A stretch of 6,166 nt of DNA from an uncultured Prevotellaceae bacterium (GTDB taxonomy: Bacteria; Bacteroidota; Bacteroidia; Bacteroidales; Bacteroidaceae). Each line of letters starts with the position of its first letter. Positions within the stretch are counted from its first letter, which is position 1. Under the pieces are notes generated by a model that searched no databases, was not told the DNA's origin, and saw only the letters and a list, made by a program, of their open reading frames with translations. Shown here piece by piece: positions 1-5,943 of the stretch. The position numbers and the translations under genes were made by a program. The DNA is taken from positions 1 through 6,166 of the forward strand of contig CAMPCG010000185.1 of assembly GCA_946644025.1 (NCBI GenBank), written 5' to 3'.

Positions 1-114
1 GGAGAAAGGGACCCGCCGCTGACGCGCCGGGAATAGTGGCCGTCGGCGGAGGAGGCGGGAGAAAGGGGCCCGCCGCTGACGCGCCGGGAATAGTGGCCGT
101 CGGCGGAGGAGGCG
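1..114 (-). repeat. 57-bp in-frame tandem repeat, two visible copies
   Basis: Bases 1-57 and 58-114 are identical except at base 11 (A) versus base 68 (G). The period is 19 codons, so copy-number change would keep the reading frame. Each unit encodes a peptide containing SSADGHYSRRVSGG followed by P/S-L-S. Similarity ends at base 115. The array reaches the left edge, so the true copy number is not visible. Confidence 0.9.
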
Positions 115-1160
115 ACGGAGGAGGCGGCGGAGAAGGAGGCGGCGGCGGTGCGGGCGGCGGCGGTGCGGGGCTGTCCTACGTAGACGTCGTCGACCATGAG
201 CATGAAGGAGCCGAAGCGGTTGTACTCGCTGATGTAGCGAATGGCGAACTTCACCTGCTTGCCGGCGTAGTCGGCGAGGTCGTAGACGAACTCGCGCCAA
301 GCGCGGTGGTCGGCCGTCTCGAAGTTGTCGCGGTCCAGTCGGGTGAAGGCGTCGGTCGTCGGGTTCTGGGTGTTGGTGGTGATGTAGACCATGAACCGCT
401 CGGGGAACTGGTCGGCGGCCTTTGCCATGAACGAGAGCACGTTGTCGGTGCCCACGGTGACGGTGGGCGAGATGAGCCAGTCGTCGTTGGCATTGCCCGA
501 GCTGGTACGTGTGAATCCCACGTACTGCTGTCCGCTATAGGGTCTGAGTATGGGGTAGTCCACCCACCATGTGGGCTCTACGGTCATGGGGTTGATAATC
601 TGTGCGTACTGCAGCACGGCCCTGTTGGGGTAGCTTCCCAGGAGTGCTGCCGCGGCCTCCTGGTCTACGTCTATGCCGGTCCAGGGTGCGAAGTCCACCG
701 CCCATCCCTCGTAGCTCTCGAAGTCGTCGAAGAATGCCGGCAGCTCTGTGTTCCAGCTCAGGGTGATGCTGTTGGTGCCGTCGTAGGCGTTGTGTGCCAC
801 CTCGGCGTTGAGGGCGTAGGGTGTGCGGGTCTTCTCCACGAGGTTCAGTGTGACGCTGTGCTCGGTAGTCCCGTCGGCCACGTAGAAGTCCTGCGAGAGC
901 CGCTCGTAGCCGTCGCGCTGCAGGGTGACGTTGTTGTTGCCGGGGTAGATGTTGAGCGAGCAGCTGCCCTGGCTGTCGAGCTTCAGCGAGCCGTAGGACA
1001 GCTGGTAGTCGGTCTGCGTGACCTGTATGGGTTGTCCGGTGATGTCTTCGCCCTCGGGGGCGTTCACCTTGATGTTCAGCAAGACGCTGCGTTCCTGGGC
1101 GTAGGCTGCGTTGCACAGCATGATGGCCAGAAGGACGGCAAAGAGGTAGAGTCTTTTCAT
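1..1160 (-). CDS. Secreted choice-of-anchor J (cleaved adhesin) protein, 3' end beyond the window
   Basis: The frame starts at the ATG at 1158-1160 and stays open for 386 codons to the left edge, so the C-terminus is missing. Residues 1-21 form a Sec signal peptide (MKRLYLF, hydrophobic core, AYA|Q cleavage). Cys16 lacks a lipobox context, so export as a lipoprotein is unlikely. Residues about 24-108 look like a small beta-sandwich similar to carboxypeptidase-regulatory or PEGA-like modules (LKLDSQGSCSLNIYPGNNNV, then QRDGYE). Residues about 135-330 are a choice-of-anchor J domain: FFDDFESYEGW, NDDWLISPTV, LSFMAKA, VYDLADYAGKQVKFAIRY and VDDVYVG. The same landmarks occur in the last anchor-J module of the neighbouring 1119-aa protein. 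From residue 332 the chain becomes Ala/Ser/Thr/Arg-rich and then repeats a 19-residue unit. No Shine-Dalgarno sequence is seen. A 9-bp repeat array lies directly upstream. The family is typical of Bacteroidota surface or secreted proteins; ligand and function are unknown. Confidence 0.85.
   Translation of the reverse strand, partial: MKRLYLFAVLLAIMLCNAAYAQERSVLLNIKVNAPEGEDITGQPIQVTQTDYQLSYGSLKLDSQGSCSLNIYPGNNNVTLQRDGYERLSQDFYVADGTTEHSVTLNLVEKTRTPYALNAEVAHNAYDGTNSITLSWNTELPAFFDDFESYEGWAVDFAPWTGIDVDQEAAAALLGSYPNRAVLQYAQIINPMTVEPTWWVDYPILRPYSGQQYVGFTRTSSGNANDDWLISPTVTVGTDNVLSFMAKAADQFPERFMVYITTNTQNPTTDAFTRLDRDNFETADHRAWREFVYDLADYAGKQVKFAIRYISEYNRFGSFMLMVDDVYVGQPRTAAARTAAASFSAASSVASSADGHYSRRVSGGPLSPASSADGHYSRRVSGGSLS
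138..167 (-). repeat. 15-bp direct duplication encoding RTAAA twice
   Basis: Bases 138-152 and 153-167 are identical 15-mers (plus strand GGCGGCGGCGGTGCG). They encode two successive Arg-Thr-Ala-Ala-Ala blocks, residues 332-341 of the partial secreted protein. They sit in a longer G-rich, pyrimidine-poor plus-strand tract (about 45-170) that leads into the 57-bp repeats. The duplication lies just after the last beta-strand of the anchor-J domain, so this is probably a linker that can lengthen by slippage. Confidence 0.8.
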
Positions 1161-1170
1161 GTATTTAGGT

Positions 1171-1242
1171 GTTGTGGGTGAGGTGGGTGTTGTGGGTGTT
1201 GTGGGTGAGGTGGGTGTTGTGGGTGAGGTGGGTGTTGTGGGT
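1171..1242 (-). repeat. Eight-copy 9-bp tandem array in the leader of the left gene
   Basis: On the plus strand the array is built from two related 9-mers, GTTGTGGGT (A) and GAGGTGGGT (B), in the order A-B-A-A-B-A-B-A without interruption. The array looks like an 18-bp A+B unit with extra or lost A units. It begins 11 bp upstream of the ATG at 1158-1160, so a transcript of the left gene starting further upstream would carry a C- and A-rich repeated 5' leader. A slightly altered copy lies in the loop of the neighbouring hairpin (1289-1304). Confidence 0.9.
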
Positions 1243-1259
1243 ACTGTAAACGAAACGCT

Positions 1260-1324
1260 TGGACAACAAGGGCTGTCCTCACCCTTTTGTTGCGGGTGAC
1301 GGGTACAGCAGCCCTTGTTGTCCA
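1260..1324 (-). terminator. Nested hairpin after the 1119-aa gene, possible terminator
   Basis: Arms 1260-1275 and 1309-1324 are perfectly complementary over 16 bp (GGACAACAAGGGCTG plus one T-A pair). Inside the loop a second 6-bp stem pairs TCACCC at 1279-1284 with GGGTGA at 1294-1299. The structure starts about 20 bp after the stop codon at 1345-1347. On the minus strand it is followed by GCGTTTCGTTTAC, which is only moderately T-rich, so intrinsic termination is plausible but not textbook. It could instead stabilise the mRNA 3' end or attenuate read-through into the left gene. A competing small hairpin is possible between GGACA at 1261-1265 and TGTCC at 1274-1278. Confidence 0.55.
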
Positions 1325-1344
1325 CGCGTCGGTGCTTGCCGGTG

Positions 1345-4300
1345 TTATTTCGTTCCGGCCATAGCGTCGATAATCATGGAGATGTCGGCCACGTCGGTGG
1401 AGTTGTCGCCGTTGACGTCGGCAAAGCCCTTTTCGGCGGTTCCGGCCATGACGTCTATGACGGCGGCGATGTCGGCCACGTCGACGGTTCCGTCGGCATT
1501 AACGTCGCAGGGGTCTCTCTCGATGACACCCTTGAAAGTGAAGTCGTCGAAGAATGCCATCCAGTTGGCCGTCACGGTGGTGTGGCGCACGGCGATGTAG
1601 AGTTCCTTTCCGGCGTAGTTGGCCAGGTCTACGACGTAGTGGTTCCACTGGTTCTCGGCCAGGTAGGGCATCTCGGTCTCGCGCATGACGCTGGTGAAGT
1701 CGGCCGTCTTAGGCTCTTTCTCGCTGACGAGTACGGCCACGCGGTGCAGGTCGTTGTCGCCCACGAAGACGGAGTTCTGAGTGCCGAGGTTGCGTGCGTA
1801 GAAGTCGAAGGTGGCACCTTCGCCCACGTAGAACTTCTTGCTGATGAGCCAGTCGTCGGCAGCCGAGTTGTCGGCGGGAGCGGCGGCGGCAATGGTGTGG
1901 TTGCCCGACACGGCAGCGAGCATACTCACGTTGTTGTTAGTGACCTGCGTGAAGGCGTAGCGTCCGCCGTCGTTCTCCACCTCGGTGAGGTAGTAGCCCA
2001 GCTGGTAGGTGGCCTTGTTGTCCACGTCTATCTGGGTGAAGTCGGTCTTCCATTCATAGTCCAGGGGGTTGGGCTCGAAGGCGTAGTAGTGTGTCTTGGC
2101 GTCGAGTGCCTCGCCCTTGACGGGGAACTCTGCCGTTGCTCCGCTCTCGAACTCCACGACCATCTTGTCCTCCACCTGGCCCACGGTCTCGTTGGCGTTG
2201 AACTGCAGGCTGAAGGCGATGCCTTCGCCGGCGGGAATCTCCTGTCCCTCGGCGATAGAGGCGGTGAAGTTGTCGTTAGTGAAGCTGACGGCCTTCACCT
2301 TGAGCGTGTTCTTGCCCTTGTTGAGCATGGTGAACTGCTCGCCCGAGTTGACGGCCTTGCCGAAGTTCACCTTGCCTGCATCCCAGCCGTCCTTGTTGAA
2401 GACGGCGCGGTCGGCCACGTTGCCGTCGATGACGATGTTGTCGAGGGTGCCGTAGCCCTTATAGGTCACGAAGCAGCGGGTAATCCATCGGAACTGGATG
2501 GTCTTGCCGGCGTACTTGTCGAGGTCGATGTACTCGTTGCGCCAGTATTTCTTTCCGTCAGCGTCGGCAGCCTCTGAGAGGATGGACGCCTGTTCCCACT
2601 GTCCGTCGGAGAAGATCTCGAACACCACCTCGTCATAGCCGTTGCCGCCTTCCACGTTCTGCTTCTTCAGCAGTCCCGTCTCGTCGACCATCAGGTCGCT
2701 GGGATGAGCGTTGCCCCACACGAAGGAGATGCTCATGGTCTTACCGTCGGCAGGCAGCGTGAACTCGGGCGATGTCAGCGTCACGGCTTCTCCTGCGTTC
2801 AGATGTCCTGATGCCAGGCTGGCGCCCTTTCCGCCGTAGGGATAATAGGAGTTGGGGCTCCACTTGGCGAAGTCATACTGACCGTTAGTGACGCTCAGCC
2901 ATCCCGTGGGCACGGGCTGCTCCTTGGTGCATTCGTCGAAGTTCTCCTCGTAGGGGAACTCCATGACCGATGCGTCGGGCTGGGTGGTGAATCGCCATGT
3001 GCTGGCCGTGGTGCACTCGCCCTTCTCGTTGTAGGGCACCACCTTCCAGCGGTAGGTGGTCTCGTAGTTGGCAGCGGGTATGGTGTAGGTGAGGGCGTTG
3101 CCCACGTTGAGGTCTTCTATGAGGTCGTTGGCCTCGGCATTGCTGCCCACGAAGAGCTTGTAGCCGGTGGCGAACTGTGCGGGAGCCCACTTCAGGACAA
3201 TGTCCTTCGGGTAGATGTTGGTAGCGCCGTTGCTGGGGCTGATGACGGTGGCGTTGCCGGGCACGCCGTTGGCACCGTAGACGTTGGGCAGCAGCACGCG
3301 GTCGAGCGTGAAGGTGCTGAGGTCGTAGGCACCCTCGTCGTCGTCCTCCACGGCGGGGTAGAACCAGCGCACGTAGCTCTCATCCGAGCCCAGACCCAGG
3401 TCGACGGTCTCGGTGAGCATCTGGTTCAGGCCGCTCTGGTAGTCGCTGGTCCACTTCGTGGTCCAGGTGTCGCCGCCGTCGTAGGACACCTGCAGCTCAA
3501 TGTCGTACTCGGGCGCATATTCGCCGTCGTATTGGTTGTAGTAGCTGAAGGTCACCTTTCCGCCGTCGCTCAGGTCGAGTCGGGGCGAGCGCAGGTAGGA
3601 GGCCGTGCCCGAGAAGTCGCCGCTGCAGTAGACGCTGCCGTCGCCCTCGATGGCGGCGTTGGTCTGGTTCCAGCCGTTATTCCTCCATCCTGCGGGGGGG
3701 AAGTAGTCGTTGAAGGTCTCGAGCGTGTAGCCCTCGGGCACGGCTTCCTTCGTGGCCGAGTAGGCAATGGTCACGTCGCCGCCCGTGGTGTGGAGCACGG
3801 CGTTGCCCTGGGCGGGGCTGAAGAGCGACGCGGTGTAGCTCAGCTGGAACGTCACCGACTCGTTGGTGCGCAGGTTGACGGCGTCAAGGTCGAGCGTCGT
3901 GGCGATGCCCTGGGGGAAGTCGGTGCCCGTTATCTTCAGTCCGTCCTTGCCGGTGTTCGTCAGGCGTATGACCTCGGTGTAGAGCTTCTCGCCCACGTAG
4001 ATGTTGCCGAAGTTATAGCGGTCGAGGCTCACGCTGGCCACGGGGCCGGTGGCGGGGGTGAACTGCTTCACCGACACGTCGTCGAGCCACACTACGTTGG
4101 CCATTTCCGTGAACATCTTGTAGACGAAGGCTATCCTCACCTTCGACCCCTTCCAGTCGCTCAGGTCTACCTTAGAGGTGTGGGGGTCCCACGTGGTGAT
4201 GGGGAAGACGTTCACACCGCTCTCGCGCAGCATGTTCTGGTCCTGGATGGAGAAGACGGTCTCGGCACCCTGCAGGTTGTCGCCCTCGACGATGCGCACC

Positions 4301-4704
4301 TGAAGGTCGTAGCGCGATTTCTCGTCGGCGTTCATCGGGCTCACGCGCCAGGTGAACTGCAGCTGGTAGGTGTCGTCGAGGTTGAGTTCGGGCGAGAGCA
4401 GTATCTCCTCGCGCGGACCCACACCGTCGCCGTCGGTAGAGCCGATGGGGCCGTCGACGGCGGCACAGCAGGCACCGCTGATGGTGGGGCCGCCCGCTGC
4501 CTCGGGGTCGGAGTAGTAGTTGTGCCAGGTGTAGGTGGCTTTAGTGCCGCTGTAGCTGTTCACCGTGGTCCACCCCTCGGTCTTGGCTACCGGGGTGGGG
4601 CTGCTGCCGGTATTGCCGGTCTCGAAGTCTTCGTCAAGAAGGGTCTGCGCCTGCACGGTGGAAAGGGCAAGCGCCGACAGCATGGTCAGATAGAATTTTC
4701 TCAT
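1345..4704 (-). CDS. Secreted multidomain anchor-J/ASH/Fn3 protein with C-terminal dockerin
   Basis: This is a 1119-residue protein. Residues 1-20 are a Sec signal peptide (MRKFYLT, cleavage near VQA|Q) with no lipobox Cys. The modules below are assigned by eye. Anchor-J 1 spans about 21-215 (EDFETG, LLSPELNL, WLDDVSV). ASH-like 1 spans about 222-318 (NFGNIYVG, LTNTGKDGLKITG). Anchor-J 2 spans about 327-477 (ETFNDYFPPAGW, SYYNQYDG). Fn3-like spans about 482-575 (VLKWAPAQFATGYKLFVG, TYRWKVVPYN, STWRFTTQ). Anchor-J 3 spans about 582-762 (ENFDECT, SISFVWGN, LDNIVIDG). ASH-like 2 spans about 766-865. Anchor-J 4 spans about 870-1060 (ADDWLIS, FDFYARN, VVDLANYAGKELYIAVRH, FFDDFTF). A type I dockerin-like pair occupies 1066-1119 and ends the protein. 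There is no catalytic motif and no obvious type IX secretion CTD after the dockerin. The start lies in AT-rich DNA without a Shine-Dalgarno sequence, about 40 nt below a good promoter. It is probably an extracellular adhesin or scaffold-bound protein; the ligand is unknown. Confidence 0.88.
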   Translation of the reverse strand: MRKFYLTMLSALALSTVQAQTLLDEDFETGNTGSSPTPVAKTEGWTTVNSYSGTKATYTWHNYYSDPEAAGGPTISGACCAAVDGPIGSTDGDGVGPREEILLSPELNLDDTYQLQFTWRVSPMNADEKSRYDLQVRIVEGDNLQGAETVFSIQDQNMLRESGVNVFPITTWDPHTSKVDLSDWKGSKVRIAFVYKMFTEMANVVWLDDVSVKQFTPATGPVASVSLDRYNFGNIYVGEKLYTEVIRLTNTGKDGLKITGTDFPQGIATTLDLDAVNLRTNESVTFQLSYTASLFSPAQGNAVLHTTGGDVTIAYSATKEAVPEGYTLETFNDYFPPAGWRNNGWNQTNAAIEGDGSVYCSGDFSGTASYLRSPRLDLSDGGKVTFSYYNQYDGEYAPEYDIELQVSYDGGDTWTTKWTSDYQSGLNQMLTETVDLGLGSDESYVRWFYPAVEDDDEGAYDLSTFTLDRVLLPNVYGANGVPGNATVISPSNGATNIYPKDIVLKWAPAQFATGYKLFVGSNAEANDLIEDLNVGNALTYTIPAANYETTYRWKVVPYNEKGECTTASTWRFTTQPDASVMEFPYEENFDECTKEQPVPTGWLSVTNGQYDFAKWSPNSYYPYGGKGASLASGHLNAGEAVTLTSPEFTLPADGKTMSISFVWGNAHPSDLMVDETGLLKKQNVEGGNGYDEVVFEIFSDGQWEQASILSEAADADGKKYWRNEYIDLDKYAGKTIQFRWITRCFVTYKGYGTLDNIVIDGNVADRAVFNKDGWDAGKVNFGKAVNSGEQFTMLNKGKNTLKVKAVSFTNDNFTASIAEGQEIPAGEGIAFSLQFNANETVGQVEDKMVVEFESGATAEFPVKGEALDAKTHYYAFEPNPLDYEWKTDFTQIDVDNKATYQLGYYLTEVENDGGRYAFTQVTNNNVSMLAAVSGNHTIAAAAPADNSAADDWLISKKFYVGEGATFDFYARNLGTQNSVFVGDNDLHRVAVLVSEKEPKTADFTSVMRETEMPYLAENQWNHYVVDLANYAGKELYIAVRHTTVTANWMAFFDDFTFKGVIERDPCDVNADGTVDVADIAAVIDVMAGTAEKGFADVNGDNSTDVADISMIIDAMAGTK
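1354..1506 (-). other. Dockerin type I-like duplicated calcium-binding motif
   Basis: Two 22-codon segments, bases 1441-1506 (residues 1067-1088) and 1354-1419 (residues 1096-1117), encode DVNADGTVDVADI...MAG and DVNGDNSTDVADI...MAG. In each, the EF-hand-like ligand positions of dockerin loops are present: D1067, N1069, D1071 and D1078, then D1096, N1098, D1100 and D1107. The two segments are also clearly alike at the DNA level, which indicates internal duplication. Dockerins bind cohesins in clostridial cellulosomes. In Bacteroidota proteins such C-terminal repeats are found without a known cohesin partner, so the role here is inferred as attachment or folding. Confidence 0.85.
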
Positions 4705-4711
4705 GGGAAAT

Positions 4712-4721
4712 GTTGCTTAAT
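4712..4721 (-). other. ATTAAGCAAC word in the leader of the 1119-aa gene
   Basis: On the minus strand ATTAAGCAAC is followed by ATTTCCC and then the ATG. The same 10-mer, again followed by a TTCCC run and then ATGA, occurs at 5932-5941 between rpmH and lgt. There is no Shine-Dalgarno sequence at either place, so the word may be a shared leader element or chance. Confidence 0.35.
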
Positions 4722-4749
4722 TCGTTGTTTTATATACTGTTTTAGCGTG

Positions 4750-4781
4750 CAAAGTTATAAATATTTAACCGTTTCAAACAA
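4750..4781 (-). promoter_or_regulatory. Bacteroidota-type promoter of the 1119-aa gene
   Basis: On the minus strand the box TAACTTTG (4750-4757) matches the Bacteroidota -7 consensus TAnnTTTG exactly. Upstream lie TTTG (4775-4778) and TTG (4779-4781), about 17 and 21 nt away, fitting the -33 TTG element. The surroundings are AT-rich, unlike the GC-rich genes. A start a few bases downstream would give a 5' leader of roughly 40 nt before the ATG at 4702-4704. This implies that the gene is transcribed independently of lgt. Confidence 0.75.
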
Positions 4782-4930
4782 CAAAAACGTATAAAAAATG
4801 CAAAATCTGTATGATAATACGGTATTTTTACGGAATCAGCGACACAGTCCTGTCCGTCCTGACACTGTGAGAGAGCCGTTGAAAGGTTGTCGTTGCCCGG
4901 ATTTCTTGTGGTGAAAGGGTAGGGGCAATT
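4782..4930. other. Gene-free spacer between the 21-bp array and the promoter
   Basis: No credible ORF, tRNA or RNA gene is visible on either strand. The only structure seen is a weak 6-bp stem, CACAGT at 4843-4848 with ACTGTG at 4864-4869, and an 11-bp palindrome around 4816-4826. Neither is convincing. Composition shifts from AT-rich near the promoter to mixed near the repeat array. Confidence 0.6.
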
Positions 4931-4974
4931 TACAAACTACGTCGACGTTTGTAGAAACGTCGACGTAGTTTGTA
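4931..4974 (-). terminator. Long perfect hairpin inside the array, possible lgt terminator
   Basis: Bases 4931-4950 and 4955-4974 pair perfectly over 20 bp with a 4-nt loop (GTAG on the plus strand), because copy 1 of the array is inverted relative to copy 2. It lies about 60 bp after the lgt stop. On the minus strand it is followed by AAATTGCCCC rather than a T-run, so intrinsic termination is uncertain. Stabilising the lgt mRNA 3' end is an alternative. Confidence 0.4.
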
Positions 4975-5015
4975 CAAACGTCGACGTAGTTTGTACAAAC
5001 GCCGACGTGGTTTGA
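4932..5015. repeat. Four-copy 21-bp palindromic array downstream of lgt
   Basis: Four abutting 21-bp units lie at 4932-4952, 4953-4973, 4974-4994 and 4995-5015. Each has the outer arms ACAAAC and GTTTGT around a GTCGAC core. Copy 1 is inverted and is the exact reverse complement of copy 3. Copy 2 differs from copy 3 by one base and copy 4 by three. The 10-bp palindrome ACGTCGACGT occurs in copies 1 to 3. The junctions between copies 2/3 and 3/4 form the 12-bp palindrome GTTTGTACAAAC. There are no unique spacers, so this is not CRISPR. Confidence 0.92.
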
Positions 5016-5033
5016 AGATTTTGTTCCTGGTGC

Positions 5034-5870
5034 CTACATGCTCTTCTTCCAGCCTTTGGCCATGAACCACAGGCCGACGGCGATGAAGGGCAGCGACAGC
5101 AGCTGGCCCATGTCGAGGGGCAGCGACTGCTCGAAGGCTTCCTGCACCTCCTTGGTGTACTCGATGAAGAAGCGGAAGGTGAAGATGAAGAAGAGGCAGA
5201 AACCGAAGTAGAAGCCTGTGCCGACGCGCTGCGGGTACTTCTTGTAGAGCACGATGCAGAGCACGAAATAGACGGCGTAGGCAATGGCCTCGTAGAGCTG
5301 GCCGGGATGGCGCGGCAGCTGGTCGACGCGCTCGAAGATGAAGGCCCAGGGCACGTCGGTGGCACGGCCGATAATCTCGGAGTTCATCAGGTTGCCCAGG
5401 CGGATGAAGCAGGCAGTGGTGCCGGTGGCGATGGCAATGTTGTCGAGCACCTGCCACACGGGCATCTTCAGCCGACGGCAGTAGAGCAGCAGCGCCAGGA
5501 TGAGACCCAGCGTGCCGCCATGGGAGGCAAGGCCCTGATAGCCAACAAGATGCCAAGACCCGTCTTGGGAGAAGTGGATGGGCAGCAACATCTCGATGAA
5601 GCCGCGGCCGGAGGTGAGGAAGTAGTCGGGCTGGTAGAAAAGGCAGTGGCCCAGACGGGCACCGATGAGGATGCCCACGAAGCAGTAGATGAATAGCGGC
5701 TCGAACTTCTCCTGAGGCACACGCTGGTCTTTATACAGCCAGCGGACAATAAGGTAGGCCAACAGAAGGCCGATAAGCCAGCACAGTGAGTACCAGCGTA
5801 CACTGAACGAGCCGAGCTGGAACGCCGTCAGGTCAGGATTCCATATTATATATAATAATGTGTCAATCAT
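5034..5870 (-). CDS. lgt: Prolipoprotein diacylglyceryl transferase
   Basis: The 278-aa product is an integral inner-membrane enzyme. It transfers the diacylglyceryl group of phosphatidylglycerol to the lipobox cysteine of prolipoproteins, the first step of lipoprotein maturation before signal peptidase II. Family landmarks are in order: an N-terminal membrane segment with R25-W-Y (residues 24-42), GARLGHC (70-76), the HGG motif at 117-119 (GLASHGG), the Lgt signature [12 protein letters not shown] (157-168) with its conserved Asn, Glu and Gly, RHPGQLYEA (187-195), and RFFIEYTKE (233-241). About seven hydrophobic stretches fit the known fold. Length matches the family. The chosen ATG at 5868-5870 precedes [12 protein letters not shown], the usual N-terminus in relatives. 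No Shine-Dalgarno sequence is seen. It follows rpmH in the same direction but is separated by a terminator, so a separate promoter is likely. The two secreted proteins downstream lack lipoboxes and are not obvious substrates. Confidence 0.97.
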   Translation of the reverse strand: MIDTLLYIIWNPDLTAFQLGSFSVRWYSLCWLIGLLLAYLIVRWLYKDQRVPQEKFEPLFIYCFVGILIGARLGHCLFYQPDYFLTSGRGFIEMLLPIHFSQDGSWHLVGYQGLASHGGTLGLILALLLYCRRLKMPVWQVLDNIAIATGTTACFIRLGNLMNSEIIGRATDVPWAFIFERVDQLPRHPGQLYEAIAYAVYFVLCIVLYKKYPQRVGTGFYFGFCLFFIFTFRFFIEYTKEVQEAFEQSLPLDMGQLLSLPFIAVGLWFMAKGWKKSM

Positions 5871-5885
5871 AAACTAAGTCTTTTT

Positions 5886-5901
5886 ATAACCTACCGGTTA
5901 T
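5886..5901. promoter_or_regulatory. Inverted repeat in the lgt leader
   Basis: ATAACC and GGTTAT, 6 bp each, are separated by 4 nt and lie 16 bp upstream of the lgt start. The repeat could be a small operator or an RNA hairpin in the lgt leader. On the minus strand it is followed by AAAAAG rather than a T-run, so it is not an lgt-directed terminator. No convincing TAnnTTTG box was found in the rpmH-lgt spacer; the TAGGTTAT within this repeat matches only partly. Confidence 0.4.
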
Positions 5902-5943
5902 CCGTTGTTTTGTATTTCATCAGGGGAATGAGTTGCTTAATAC

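Noticed and set aside
1100..1160. Lipoprotein signal with Cys16 in the left secreted protein
   Set aside because: The residues before the Cys (I-M-L) do not fit a lipobox, and a standard AYA|Q cleavage site follows.
36..1181. Long plus-strand ORF opposite the left secreted protein
   Set aside because: It is Gly/Val/Ala-rich and begins inside the G-rich repeat tract. The minus frame has a signal peptide and recognisable domain motifs, so this is a GC-driven shadow.
1315..2577. 420-aa plus-strand ORF
   Set aside because: It lies antisense to the 1119-aa gene, with Val/Gly/His-rich composition and no domain; it is an artefact of codon bias in the real gene.
3532..4794. Second 420-aa plus-strand ORF
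   Set aside because: It is antisense to the signal-peptide end and promoter of the 1119-aa gene, with no recognisable motifs and an AT-rich unnatural tail.
4843..4869. Hairpin CACAGT/ACTGTG as a terminator or operator
   Set aside because: Only 6 bp with a 15-nt loop and no T-run; expected by chance.
4932..5015. CRISPR array
   Set aside because: The units abut without spacers, one is inverted, and there are no cas genes.
4930..5556. Minus-strand ORF with a repetitive RRRLYKL tail
   Set aside because: It is out of frame with lgt and its repeated tail is only the translation of the 21-bp palindromic array.
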